From CAZRRV01 sp045660865 (lineage in GTDB: Bacteria; Bacillota; Clostridia; Oscillospirales; Acutalibacteraceae), in the NCBI GenBank assembly GCA_045660865.1, contig JAZREP010000001.1:77845-141844 (forward strand): 64,000 bases of DNA, written 5' to 3'. Shown here one piece after another: positions 37,287 to 45,912 of the stretch. Every line of letters begins with the position of its first letter. The stretch's first letter is position 1. A program made the position numbers and the translations under genes. The notes under the pieces were generated by a model that saw nothing but the letters and a program-made list of their open reading frames with translations, was not told the origin of the DNA and did no database searches.

Positions 37287-38054
37287 TTGCAATACAACAA
37301 GGTGGAAATTTGCGGTGTTAATACTTCTAAATTGCCGGTGCTTTCCGAATCGGAAAAGGAAAAACTTTTACTGGAAATTAAAGCAGGGAACAATCGTGCA
37401 AGGAATGAACTGATTAACGGCAATCTAAGGTTAGTTTTAAGCGTTATTCAGCGTTTTATAAATCGTGGCGAAAATCCGGACGATTTATTTCAGGTTGGCT
37501 GTATTGGCTTAATAAAATCAATTGACAACTTTGATACAAATCAAAACGTCCGTTTTTCTACCTACGCAGTACCTATGATTATAGGCGAAATTCGCAGATA
37601 CTTGCGTGATAATAATTCAGTTAGAGTAAGCCGTGCAATTAAAGATGTTGCATATAGAGCTATGCAGGTTAAAGAACAATTAACTAATGAAATAGACCGC
37701 GAACCGAGAGTTGATGAAATTGCTGAGCGTCTTGGTCTTACTACCCAAGAGGTAGTCGTGGCCCTTGAAAGTATCGTTGAACCCATTTCAATATACGAAC
37801 CGATTTATTCTGACGGGGGCGACACGATTTTTGTTCTTGACCAGTTAGGAGATAATCACGAGGATAAGAACTGGTTGGATGAAATTTCTTTTAAAGAGGC
37901 TCTTAAAAATTTGAGTGACAGAGAAAAAACAATATTAAACCTTAGATTTATGCAAGGAAAAACACAAATGGAGGTTTCTCGTGAAATTGGTATAAGTCAA
38001 GCGCAAGTTTCACGTTTGGAAAAATGCGCTATGGATAAAATTAAAGGAGAGTAG
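37287..38054 (+). CDS. sigG: RNA polymerase sporulation sigma factor SigG
   Basis: Late forespore sigma factor. The 255 residues begin NKVEICGVNTSKLPVL, the SigG-specific N-terminus, then region 2 (DLFQVGCIGLIKSIDNFD), FSTYAVPMIIGEIRRYLRDN, region 3 and region 4 (MQGKTQMEVSREIGISQAQVSRLEK). The start is TTG at 37287 with AAGGGG 9 bases upstream. GGCAATAAT at 37248-37256 fits the -10 pattern of sigma-F/sigma-G promoters, though its -35 is weak, so expression in the forespore is plausible. Strong evidence of a spore-former. Confidence 0.96.
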   Translation: MQYNKVEICGVNTSKLPVLSESEKEKLLLEIKAGNNRARNELINGNLRLVLSVIQRFINRGENPDDLFQVGCIGLIKSIDNFDTNQNVRFSTYAVPMIIGEIRRYLRDNNSVRVSRAIKDVAYRAMQVKEQLTNEIDREPRVDEIAERLGLTTQEVVVALESIVEPISIYEPIYSDGGDTIFVLDQLGDNHEDKNWLDEISFKEALKNLSDREKTILNLRFMQGKTQMEVSREIGISQAQVSRLEKCAMDKIKGE

Positions 38055-38111
38055 TCTGTCAACAACCGCCCAAAATTTGCATATATTTATGTAAAGAAAG
38101 GCGGTATATCT

Positions 38112-38414
38112 ATGAGCTGCAGAATTATTGAAATGCGTGAAAAACAGGTTATATGTATAAAAAACGGTGAAGTTTTAGGTAGTGTCGGTGATATTGAGGT
38201 AGATACATGTAACGGAAAACTAATTGCTATTATCGTTTACGGTAGGCGCGGATGCTTAGGTTTTGGTCGTTGTGAGGAATTTAGAATCCCTTGGGATTGT
38301 ATTGAAGTTATTGGTACGGAAACAATATTGGTAAATTACAATTTGCCTGAATATGAGAGGCGTCCACGCCGTAGGATATTCAATTCGTTTTCAAAAGATT
38401 ATCAAAATTTTTAA
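38112..38414 (+). CDS. YlmC/YmxH family sporulation protein
   Basis: 100-residue PRC-barrel-like protein. The N-terminus SCRIIEMREKQVICIKNGEV, IEVDTCNGKLIAI and FRIPWDCIEVIGTETILV fit the YlmC/YmxH family of spore-formers. Its role is not well defined, but it is often found with sporulation genes, and here it follows sigG by 57 bases with AAAGGCGG upstream. An intrinsic terminator follows, so the two form a short unit. Confidence 0.85.
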   Translation: MSCRIIEMREKQVICIKNGEVLGSVGDIEVDTCNGKLIAIIVYGRRGCLGFGRCEEFRIPWDCIEVIGTETILVNYNLPEYERRPRRRIFNSFSKDYQNF

Positions 38415-38434
38415 CGGCGGGGGACCGCCGTTTT
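38413..38434 (+). terminator. intrinsic terminator after the YlmC/YmxH gene
   Basis: Perfect 8-base-pair stem AACGGCGG/CCGCCGTT with a GGGA loop and TTTT. It overlaps the last two bases of the gene. Confidence 0.88.
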
Positions 38435-38462
38435 AATTATGTATATATTTGTAAAAAAACAC

Positions 38463-38491
38463 TTGCATTTTAACTTTTGTTGTGTTATACT
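38463..38491 (+). promoter_or_regulatory. promoter of rpsB-tsf
   Basis: TTGCAT at 38463-38468, a 17-base spacer and TATACT at 38486-38491. Confidence 0.78.
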
Positions 38492-38498
38492 TTATTGG

Positions 38499-38612
38499 CT
38501 GTAAATATGCCATATTTGCAGTAATACGCACGCATTGCGATTGTCGGTTTGGTGCCGCTTATGCGGAAAAACCGTTCAAGCAGACCGGTGCGGAGGAAAA
38601 AACCTAAGGAGG
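38499..38612 (+). promoter_or_regulatory. structured rpsB leader, probable S2 autoregulatory RNA
   Basis: The 5' untranslated region of rpsB folds into two clear elements. One is a 10-base-pair hairpin 38499-38508/38512-38521. The second is a stem-internal loop-stem: CGGTTT (38545-38550) pairs with AAACCG (38569-38574) and encloses CCGC (38555-38558) with GCGG (38563-38566). A strong Shine-Dalgarno AAGGAGG follows at 38606-38612. Many bacteria regulate rpsB-tsf by S2 binding to such a leader, so translational feedback is likely; the exact RNA family was not checked. Confidence 0.5.
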
Positions 38613-38621
38613 ATAATAATT

Positions 38622-39512
38622 ATGGCAGTAGTATCTATGAAACAGCTGCTGGAAGCTGGTGTACATTTCGGTCACCAAACCAGACGCTGGAACCCCAAAA
38701 TGGCTCAGTACATTTTTACTGAGCGTAACGGTATCTACATTATCGATTTGCAGAAGACCGTTAAAAAATTGAACGAGGCTTATATGTTCGTTCGTGACAT
38801 TTCTGCTGAGGGTAAGGACATTTTGTTTGTTGGTACCAAAAAGCAGGCTCAAGATTCCGTTAAGGAAGAGGCTATCAATTGCGGTATGCCTTATGTAAAC
38901 GCACGTTGGTTAGGCGGTATGTTAACAAACTTCCGCACCATCCGTCGTCGTATTGACCGTTTGAATCAGCTCCGTAAAATGAGCGAGGACGGCACATTTG
39001 ACCTTTTACCTAAAAAGGAAGTTATTAAGCTTCGCTTAGAAATCGAAAAGCTTGAAAAATTCCTTGGCGGTATCCAGGATATGAAGAGCATCCCCGGCGC
39101 AATGTTTATCGTTGACCCGAGAAAAGAAAGAATCGCTGTTGCTGAGGCTAAGAAGCTCGGTATTCCGATTGTTGCTATTGTTGATACAAACTGTGACCCT
39201 GATGAAATTGATGCAGTTATCCCCGGTAACGATGACGCTATCCGTGCCGTTAAGTTAATTGCTGAAACTATTGCAGCTGCTGTTATTGAAGGCAGACAAG
39301 GCGAGCAGATTTTACCTGTTGCTGAAGAGAATGCAGCAGTTGAAACCGAAGAAAAAGCTGAAGAAGCTGTTGTAGAAGAGAAACCCAAGCGCACACGTAA
39401 AAAGGCAGTTGAAGCTCCCGTAGAAGAAGCTCCCGCTGCTGAAGAGGCTCCTAAAAAGAGAACTCGCGCAAAGAAAACCGAAGAAAAGGTTGAAGAAACA
39501 GCCGCTGAATAA
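38622..39512 (+). CDS. rpsB: 30S ribosomal protein S2
   Basis: 296 residues. The start MAVVSMKQLLEAGVHFGHQT is the family N-terminus and has AAGGAGG 9 bases upstream, so earlier in-frame codons (from 38535) are rejected. VGTKKQAQ, NARWLGGMLTNF and AIVDTNCDPDEID are S2 signatures. The last 55 or so residues are an extra tail rich in Glu, Ala, Lys and Arg with the piece RTRKK/RTRAKK occurring twice; S2 proteins are usually 230-260 residues. An intercistronic hairpin separates it from tsf. Confidence 0.97.
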   Translation: MAVVSMKQLLEAGVHFGHQTRRWNPKMAQYIFTERNGIYIIDLQKTVKKLNEAYMFVRDISAEGKDILFVGTKKQAQDSVKEEAINCGMPYVNARWLGGMLTNFRTIRRRIDRLNQLRKMSEDGTFDLLPKKEVIKLRLEIEKLEKFLGGIQDMKSIPGAMFIVDPRKERIAVAEAKKLGIPIVAIVDTNCDPDEIDAVIPGNDDAIRAVKLIAETIAAAVIEGRQGEQILPVAEENAAVETEEKAEEAVVEEKPKRTRKKAVEAPVEEAPAAEEAPKKRTRAKKTEEKVEETAAE

Positions 39513-39528
39513 TTTGACGGTTTACAAA

Positions 39529-39553
39529 AAATGCTCGCTTAGCGGGCATTTTT
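39529..39553 (+). terminator. attenuating hairpin between rpsB and tsf
   Basis: Stem 39530-39538 with 39542-39550 (one G-U pair) and a T run. Since tsf follows 28 bases later without a visible promoter, it is probably a partial terminator that lowers tsf relative to rpsB. Confidence 0.75.
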
Positions 39554-39580
39554 AGAATGAATAGAAAAGAGGAAAATACT

Positions 39581-40489
39581 ATGGCTTTTACTGCTAAAGA
39601 TGTTCAAACGCTCCGTGAAAAAACCGGTTGCGGTATGATGGACTGTAAAAAAGCACTTGTTGAGTGCGATGGAAATATGGATGCTGCAGTTGACTTTTTA
39701 AGAGAAAAAGGTCTTGCTCAAGCAGCAAAGAAGGCTGACCGTGTTGCAGCTGAAGGTGCAGTTTTAGTTGTTAGCGATAACGGTGTTACTGCAGTTGTTG
39801 AAATCAACGCAGAAACCGACTTTGTTGCAAACAGTGACGGCTTCAAAGAGTTGACCGAAAAAGTTGCTAAGGTTGTTGCAAAAGAAAACCCTGCAGATGT
39901 TGATGCATTGTTAGAGTGCAGCTATGAAGGAACAAAGGTTTCTGATATGATGCAGGAGTTCTTCCTTGCAGTTCGTGAAAACATTAAGATTCGCCGTTTT
40001 GCAAGATATGAAGGTGTAGTTTCTAACTATGTACATGGCGGCGGCCGTATCGGTGTAATGGTTAAGTTTGATACCAGCGCAGCTGACAACGAAGCATTTA
40101 AAGAAATGGCTAAGGACGTTGCTATGCAGGTTGCAGCAGCTAACCCCGCTTATTTGGACATTGCTTCCGTTCCTGCTGACGTACTTGAAAAAGAAAAGGG
40201 AATCTTAATCACCCAGATGAAAGAAGACCCCAAAATGGCTAATAAGCCTGAGCAGGTATTGGCTAAGATTGTTGAGGGTAAAATGGGCAAATACTATTCT
40301 GAAGTTTGCTTAACCGAACAAACCTTTGTTAAGGATGGCGACTATACTGTTGGTAAGTATGTTGCTGCAAAAGCTAAGGAAATCGGCGCTGAAATCAAAA
40401 TTGAATCTTTTGTTCGTTTTGAGAAGGGCGAAGGCATCCAAAAGCGTGAAGACAATTTCGCTGATGAAGTTGCAAGCATGATTAAATAA
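39581..40489 (+). CDS. tsf: translation elongation factor Ts
   Basis: EF-Ts exchanges GDP on EF-Tu. The 302-residue protein starts MAFTAKDVQTLREKTGCGMM with AGAGGA upstream of the ATG at 39581; the in-frame ATG at 39557 lacks this and is rejected. TDFVANSDGF and AMQVAAANP are the conserved EF-Tu contact blocks. It is downstream of rpsB in the classical order. Confidence 0.97.
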   Translation: MAFTAKDVQTLREKTGCGMMDCKKALVECDGNMDAAVDFLREKGLAQAAKKADRVAAEGAVLVVSDNGVTAVVEINAETDFVANSDGFKELTEKVAKVVAKENPADVDALLECSYEGTKVSDMMQEFFLAVRENIKIRRFARYEGVVSNYVHGGGRIGVMVKFDTSAADNEAFKEMAKDVAMQVAAANPAYLDIASVPADVLEKEKGILITQMKEDPKMANKPEQVLAKIVEGKMGKYYSEVCLTEQTFVKDGDYTVGKYVAAKAKEIGAEIKIESFVRFEKGEGIQKREDNFADEVASMIK

Positions 40490-40492
40490 TTA

Positions 40493-40527
40493 AAACAGCT
40501 GTCACGATTTCGTGACAGCTGTTTTTT
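40493..40527 (+). terminator. intrinsic terminator of rpsB-tsf
   Basis: Perfect 14-base-pair stem 40493-40506/40511-40524 with loop ATTT and a run of T. Confidence 0.95.
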
Positions 40528-40529
40528 TA

Positions 40530-40558
40530 TTGAAATTTCATACAAATTATGATAGTAT
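40530..40558 (+). promoter_or_regulatory. promoter of mnmA-tcdA
   Basis: TTGAAA at 40530-40535, a 17-base spacer and TAGTAT at 40553-40558. It covers the ATG at 40549, which supports the downstream GTG as the mnmA start. Confidence 0.68.
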
Positions 40559-40575
40559 ATTTAAGAGGTGAGATA

Positions 40576-41649
40576 GTGGATAATTCAGTATTAATCGGTA
40601 TGAGTGGCGGTGTTGATAGTTCGGTAGCTGTTTATTTGTTAAAAGCGTCCGGGCTTAATTGTTTTGGCGCCACTTTAAAATTATATAGCAACTCTAATCC
40701 GTTTTATAAATCCGCTTTACCTTATACTAATAATGAGGATATTTCTCTTGCTGAGCAATTATCAAACAAGATGGATGTTCCATTTGTTTTGCTTGATAAC
40801 GTTTGTGAATTCAAAGAAAAGGTTATAGATAGTTTTATTTCGGTCTATGAGAATGGTGGAACACCAAACCCGTGTCTTTACTGCAATAAAACAATTAAAT
40901 TTCCCATATTACTGCGTGAAGCAGATAAAAAGGGAATAAAATACATTGCAACAGGTCATTACGCGAGAATAGAACAAAACCCTGATACAGGGCGTTTTAT
41001 GCTCAAAAAAGCAAAGGACCAATCAAAAGACCAAAGCTATGTTTTATATTCGTTAGACCAAACTACACTTTCTCGCTTACTCTTGCCATTAGGAGATTTT
41101 TCAAAGCAAGAAATACGAGAAATTGCAGCTGAACAAGGATTTGTTAATTCTCATAAAAATGATAGCCAGGATATTTGTTTTGTGCCGGATGGTGATTATT
41201 ATAATTTTATTTTAAATTATACGGGCAAAAACTATCCTATAGGAAAGTTTGTCGATTTAAACGGCACAGTTTTGGGTGAACATAAGGGTTTAATTGCATA
41301 TACAATCGGTCAACGCCGTGGTCTTGGCCTAGCGTTAAAACAGCCGATGTATGTTTGCAATAAAAATATGGACGATAATACAGTTGTATTATGCGAAAAT
41401 TCGCGTTTATTTAGCGAAACACTTTATGCTAATGACTTCAATTGGCTTTCTATTGAAAAGCCTACAGAACCCATTAGAGCTTACGCTAAAATAAGATATA
41501 ATCAAAAAGAACAACCTGCCACGATATATCCGCTTGAAAATGATATGGTTAAGGTCGTTTTTGATGAACCACAACGAGCAATCGCCAAAGGACAAGCAGT
41601 AGTAATTTACGATGGTGACATACTGCTGGGAGGGGGCACAATACTTTAA
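40576..41649 (+). CDS. mnmA: tRNA 2-thiouridylase MnmA
   Basis: MnmA adds sulfur to uridine 34 of Glu, Gln and Lys tRNAs, using ATP. I choose GTG at 40576 (AGAGGTGA upstream), giving 357 residues starting MDNSVLIGMSGG. The ATG at 40549 lies in the promoter. The PP-loop SGGVDSS, the nucleophile Cys in NPCLYCN (about residue 101) and the second active Cys in SQDICFVPDGDY (about 200) are present. Its stop shares one base with the tcdA start (TAATG). Confidence 0.95.
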   Translation: MDNSVLIGMSGGVDSSVAVYLLKASGLNCFGATLKLYSNSNPFYKSALPYTNNEDISLAEQLSNKMDVPFVLLDNVCEFKEKVIDSFISVYENGGTPNPCLYCNKTIKFPILLREADKKGIKYIATGHYARIEQNPDTGRFMLKKAKDQSKDQSYVLYSLDQTTLSRLLLPLGDFSKQEIREIAAEQGFVNSHKNDSQDICFVPDGDYYNFILNYTGKNYPIGKFVDLNGTVLGEHKGLIAYTIGQRRGLGLALKQPMYVCNKNMDDNTVVLCENSRLFSETLYANDFNWLSIEKPTEPIRAYAKIRYNQKEQPATIYPLENDMVKVVFDEPQRAIAKGQAVVIYDGDILLGGGTIL

Positions 41650-42344
41650 TGGATGCTCAATTTGAACGAAATGTTGCCTTGATTGGCAAGGATAAGCAGG
41701 AGAAATTAAACCGCAGTCGTGTTGCTGTCTTCGGCCTTGGCGGAGTTGGCAGCTATGTTGTGGAAGCGTTAGCGCGCAGCGGTGTTGGAGCCCTTGATAT
41801 AATTGATAAAGATATAGTTGATACAACAAATATAAACCGTCAAATTATAGCGCTTCACAGTACTGTCGGCAGAGATAAAACTGAGGTTTCAAAGGAACGA
41901 ATTTTAGATATCAATCCAAATTGTAAGATTGAGTCACACAAAATTTTCTTTTCGCCCGAAACCGCAGAGCAATTTGACTTTACTAAGTATGATTACATTG
42001 TTGATGCGGTTGATAATGTAACCGCTAAAATACTACTGTGCGAAATGGCAGTAAAATATAATGTGCCTATAATTTCCTCAATGGGAACAGGCAATAAACT
42101 TGACCCTACGAAATTAACAATTGCAGATATTTATGATACCTCTGTTTGCCCTTTAGCTCGTGTAATGCGTAGAGAACTTAAATCAAGGGGTATAAAAAAA
42201 CTTAAAGTTGTCTATTCGACAGAGGATAGCAAAGTTTGCTTTGATGATAAAGGCGCACCTTTAATTTCAAGCGTTTCATTTGTTCCGTCAGTCGCAGGCT
42301 TGCTTATTGCGGCTGAGGTTGTTCGTGACATAATATTCAACTAA
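41649..42344 (+). CDS. tcdA: tRNA threonylcarbamoyladenosine dehydratase TcdA
   Basis: 231-residue E1-like ThiF-family enzyme that cyclises t6A to ct6A in tRNAs. FGLGGVGSYVVEALARSG is the nucleotide-binding Gly loop; DKDIVDTTNINRQ and VDAVDNVTAK follow. It lacks a ubiquitin-like partner and the paired Cys zinc site of ThiF/MoeB, as expected for TcdA. It is translationally coupled to mnmA, another tRNA modification gene. Confidence 0.88.
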   Translation: MDAQFERNVALIGKDKQEKLNRSRVAVFGLGGVGSYVVEALARSGVGALDIIDKDIVDTTNINRQIIALHSTVGRDKTEVSKERILDINPNCKIESHKIFFSPETAEQFDFTKYDYIVDAVDNVTAKILLCEMAVKYNVPIISSMGTGNKLDPTKLTIADIYDTSVCPLARVMRRELKSRGIKKLKVVYSTEDSKVCFDDKGAPLISSVSFVPSVAGLLIAAEVVRDIIFN

Positions 42345-42362
42345 TGTTTTGGAGGCATAAAC

Positions 42363-43049
42363 TTGAAAACTAATTTTCAACTAGCAAAAAGCGTGCTTTT
42401 TCGGCTGATTTGCTTCGGTGTACTCGCTTTCTTTATCTATATTATTTTTACCGCCTTAACTACTTCCGTTTTCACAAAAGAAATCGGCGCCAGAGTTTAC
42501 AGGATTGTTGATGGGGAATATAATTTAGTTTCCGATGTTACTTTTGAAAATAAATCCGAATTTACTCCACCCAAAGGGGACGACATATTTGTTGAATATT
42601 ACCGTGACGAGGAATCTGTTACAGTAAAAATAGTAAGCAGAGTGATAATTCAAGCCATTTCGTTATTTCTGCTCTTTAATGTGCTGTGTCCTGTTTTGGG
42701 GAAACCCGGTTATGCTGCTCGAAAGTCAAACGAAGGTTGTTACAATGGCATTAAAATAGGTTTAATTGCTGCTGTGCCGTCCTTTTGCGTTTATTTAGGG
42801 TTTGTTGTTGCTACAGCATTAAAACTTAAATTTGCGTTTTCTGCTTTTTGTATATTGAATATAACATTCAGACCTATTATTGATATTGTTTCGGTTTTCC
42901 CGCATAATCAATATTCAGTAGTTAACGCATTATTTATGATATTTGTTGTTCTGGTAATTCCGTTTATAACACAAATCACATTTATGTTTGGACACAAATT
43001 CCAAAATATTGACTTGAAAAAATACATTTATAAAAAGGAAGAAAAATAA
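42363..43049 (+). CDS. membrane protein of unknown function
   Basis: 228 residues starting at TTG with GGAGG 7 bases upstream. Hydrophobic segments lie near residues 15-35, 97-113, 135-155, 160-178 and 190-212, with a soluble Glu/Asp-rich region between the first two. I do not recognise the family. The stop overlaps the next start by one base, so it is coupled to the DUF624-like gene and the two may work together. Confidence 0.6.
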   Translation: MKTNFQLAKSVLFRLICFGVLAFFIYIIFTALTTSVFTKEIGARVYRIVDGEYNLVSDVTFENKSEFTPPKGDDIFVEYYRDEESVTVKIVSRVIIQAISLFLLFNVLCPVLGKPGYAARKSNEGCYNGIKIGLIAAVPSFCVYLGFVVATALKLKFAFSAFCILNITFRPIIDIVSVFPHNQYSVVNALFMIFVVLVIPFITQITFMFGHKFQNIDLKKYIYKKEEK

Positions 43050-43843
43050 TGGGATTGTTTCATAACTATAGTAAAGTTGGACCGGGTGTTTCAAAAAACG
43101 AGCCGGAGAAAAAGCCTTTCTTTCGCTTTTTTGAACTCCTTGGACGTAATTTTTGGAAATTAGTAACAGCAAATTTATGGACATTTTTACTTTCAATCCC
43201 GTTGCTTACTGTTGGATTGGCACAGGTAGGACTAACATATGTTACAAGAACCATATCCAGAGAACGTCAATTATTCGTTACCAGCGATTTTTTTGAAACA
43301 ATAAAAAAGAACTGGAAACAAGCACTTGCTATTGGAATAATAGACCTTATAGTAACAATTATATTGTTGTTTGATGTTTATTACTTTTATTTGATATCGA
43401 CCGATACAATCGGCAAGGTCTTATTTGTGCTTTTTTGTGTGCTTGCTGTTTTGTTTTTGTTTTCAACATACTATCACTATATGCTTTGCTTAACATTCAA
43501 CTTTAAAATTGGCCAAATATATAAGAATTCGTTTTTATTGGCAATGTGCGGCATTAAAAATAATATAATTGTAACGCTGGCATTGATATTACTTTATGCT
43601 ATAACGCTTCTTATAGGCTATTTTACGGGCACATACGGCTTAATTCTATTTACCGTGCTGATAATTGCGGTGGTTCCTGCGTTGCGCTCTTATATAATTA
43701 ATTTTACCTGCTTTCCGGTAGTTTTAAAATTTGTTATAGAGCCATATTATGCAGAACACCCTGACGACGATATTGAAATGCGCCAAGACCTAGGCTTGTT
43801 ACCTTACAATGAACCCGATGAAGATGTAGACTGGGGAGAGTAA
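43049..43843 (+). CDS. DUF624 (YesL-like) membrane protein
   Basis: 264 residues with about five hydrophobic helices. The N-terminus has FFRFFELLGRNFWKLV followed by ANLWTFLLSIPLLTVGLAQV, the typical DUF624/YesL start, and an acidic C-terminus. YesL-like proteins often sit near carbohydrate uptake genes, but their function is not established. The gene is followed by a terminator shared with the converging TRAP permease gene. Confidence 0.75.
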   Translation: MGLFHNYSKVGPGVSKNEPEKKPFFRFFELLGRNFWKLVTANLWTFLLSIPLLTVGLAQVGLTYVTRTISRERQLFVTSDFFETIKKNWKQALAIGIIDLIVTIILLFDVYYFYLISTDTIGKVLFVLFCVLAVLFLFSTYYHYMLCLTFNFKIGQIYKNSFLLAMCGIKNNIIVTLALILLYAITLLIGYFTGTYGLILFTVLIIAVVPALRSYIINFTCFPVVLKFVIEPYYAEHPDDDIEMRQDLGLLPYNEPDEDVDWGE

Positions 43844-43844
43844 A

Positions 43845-43873
43845 AAAAGACCTTGCAAACGCAAGGTCTTTTT
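43845..43873. terminator. bidirectional terminator between convergent genes
   Basis: 12-base-pair stem AAAAGACCTTGC/GCAAGGTCTTTT with loop AAAC and A/T runs on both sides. It ends the plus-strand membrane-protein unit and the minus-strand TRAP permease. Confidence 0.9.
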
Positions 43874-43879
43874 ATTTGT

Positions 43880-45826
43880 TTAGCATATTGACTTTTGTAA
43901 ATTCTTTTTTGATAGTATTTGAATCAAAAGAACTGTGCCTACAAGCGCAAGACCGATTACATCAGTAACAATACCCGGGTATATCAATAATAAACCGCCG
44001 CAGGCACTTATTATTCTTTCATACCAAGACATATTTCGTAACATATAACCTTCTAATGAGGCGGATACGCCAAATATACCTATAAATGAAGTTATACAAA
44101 TTAAAATAACTTCAAACGGAGTTGTGTTGATAAACAGCATTGCAGGATTCAAAGCAAAAACGTAAGGAACAATAAATGCGCCTATGGCAAGCTTTGTAGA
44201 TGTGAATGCTGTTTTCATCGGATTGGATTGCGCTATAGCTGCACCTGCATAAGCGGCTAACGCAACAGGAGGGGTAAGGTCTGCTACAATACCAAAATAG
44301 AAAACAAAGAAATGTGCAGCGATAATCGGAACACCCATTTGAACTAAAATTGGAGCACAGGTTGCTGCCATAATACAATAGTTTGCTGTTGTGGGAACAC
44401 CCATACCGAGTACAATACAGCAAAGCATTGTTAAGAATAAAGCAACAATAATTTGATTACCTGCAAGAGCAACGATACCGTTAAAGAGGATATATGCAAG
44501 TCCGGTAACGCCAATAACACCTGCAATAACACCTGCAACACCGCAAGCCGCAGCAACAGTAATCATTCCTTGACCGCCTGCTGCTAATGCCTCTAAAAGG
44601 CGCTTGGGCGTTATTCTATGTTCTTTATCAAACATACTAACAATGATTGCTACTACTATTGCGATTGCAGCAGCATAAGCAATCGAACGTGTGCTTGTAC
44701 CAACTAAATATATAAGTAATATTAAAGGCAAAAGCAAATAAGATTGTTTGAGCAGAGGTTTCAATTTAGGAAGCTCCTCACGGCTTAAACCTCTCAAACC
44801 TTCTTTTTTAGCTTCTAAGTGAACTGTGATAAATACACCTGCAAAATAAAGTAGGGCAGGCAAAATTGCTTTTACAACAATGTTGGAATAGGGAACACCA
44901 ACTGTTTCTGCCATTAAGAAAGCGGCTGCACCCATAATAGGAGGCATTATTTGACCGCCTGTTGAAGCAGATGCTTCGGCTGCGGCAGCAAATTCGGGCT
45001 TATAGCCTGTACGTTTCATTAGTGGTATAGTAACGGCGCCTGAACCAACAGTGTTGGCAACAGAAGAGCCTGAAACCATTCCCTCAAGAGCTGAAGCAAC
45101 AACAGCAACCTTTGCAGGACCACCCGAAAAACGTCCTACTAATGCATTAGAAATCCTAATAAAGAAATCAGCAATACCGGTTCTCTCTAAGAAAGCGCCG
45201 AAAATTATGAACATTACAATATATTTTGAACATACATTAACGGGTGTTGAAAGAATGCCTTCTTTTGAATAGAAAAGAACCCTAACATACTCAGTTATTC
45301 GAGCAAAAATATCCGGGTTTGTTGAGCCCCAAATTAGAGCGTAAACCAGCAAAGCTGCGGCAACGAACAAAATTGGTAAGCCAACACTTCTGCGGCAAAG
45401 CTCAGCTAAGCAAAGTATACCAACAATACCAAGTATAACTTCAAAAGTACTGATTCTAAATCTTGAAACAATTTCAAGAGCATTGAAGCAATAATAAAGA
45501 AATGAGCCGGTACCAGCAATCATTAGAATTATATCGTACCAAGGCATATAATTTGATTTTTGCACACCTTTTTTAGCAGGGAAAACCAAATAACCAATAA
45601 AAAGGATGAAAGCCATAAATGAGGTTAATCGGATTTCGTCAAGCCAGGTAGCAAACAAAGTAACATAAATGCAAAATACTGAAAAGATTGCTAAAATACA
45701 AGTTACAATAGTTTTTGGTGTACCTTCCCAAATTCGAGTGTTGGACTCTCGGTCGAACTTTTTCATTACGTCGTCGAGATTCATGTTTTCCTCTACTTTG
45801 GCGGAACTGTTTTTCTTAAAAAACAA
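43880..45826 (-). CDS. TRAP transporter fused permease (DctQM type)
   Basis: Fused small and large membrane subunits of a tripartite ATP-independent transporter driven by a cation gradient, working with the TAXI binding protein encoded upstream. About 648 residues from a TTG at 45826, placed 7 bases after GGGGAGG; ATG at 45784 (after AGAGGA) is an alternative, while the ATG at 45856 precedes the ribosome site. Motifs include VSGSSVANTVGSGAVTIPLM, ASTGGQIMPPIMGAAAF and GMGVPTTANYC of the DctM part. The substrate is unknown; the neighbourhood suggests an organic acid. Confidence 0.88.
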   Translation of the reverse strand: MFFKKNSSAKVEENMNLDDVMKKFDRESNTRIWEGTPKTIVTCILAIFSVFCIYVTLFATWLDEIRLTSFMAFILFIGYLVFPAKKGVQKSNYMPWYDIILMIAGTGSFLYYCFNALEIVSRFRISTFEVILGIVGILCLAELCRRSVGLPILFVAAALLVYALIWGSTNPDIFARITEYVRVLFYSKEGILSTPVNVCSKYIVMFIIFGAFLERTGIADFFIRISNALVGRFSGGPAKVAVVASALEGMVSGSSVANTVGSGAVTIPLMKRTGYKPEFAAAAEASASTGGQIMPPIMGAAAFLMAETVGVPYSNIVVKAILPALLYFAGVFITVHLEAKKEGLRGLSREELPKLKPLLKQSYLLLPLILLIYLVGTSTRSIAYAAAIAIVVAIIVSMFDKEHRITPKRLLEALAAGGQGMITVAAACGVAGVIAGVIGVTGLAYILFNGIVALAGNQIIVALFLTMLCCIVLGMGVPTTANYCIMAATCAPILVQMGVPIIAAHFFVFYFGIVADLTPPVALAAYAGAAIAQSNPMKTAFTSTKLAIGAFIVPYVFALNPAMLFINTTPFEVILICITSFIGIFGVSASLEGYMLRNMSWYERIISACGGLLLIYPGIVTDVIGLALVGTVLLIQILSKKNLQKSIC

Positions 45827-45860
45827 GATAGTACCTCCCCAAATTTTAATTAACAATAAA

Positions 45861-45891
45861 ATTGGCTGCAGCTAATTGGACTGCAGCCAAT
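45861..45891 (-). terminator. hairpin between TAXI binding protein and TRAP permease
   Basis: Perfect 11-base-pair stem 45861-45871/45881-45891 followed on the minus strand by a modest T-rich stretch. It is probably a partial terminator or RNA-stabilising hairpin that makes the binding protein more abundant than the permease. Confidence 0.6.
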
Positions 45892-45912
45892 CGAAAATAT
45901 AAAAGTTAAATC

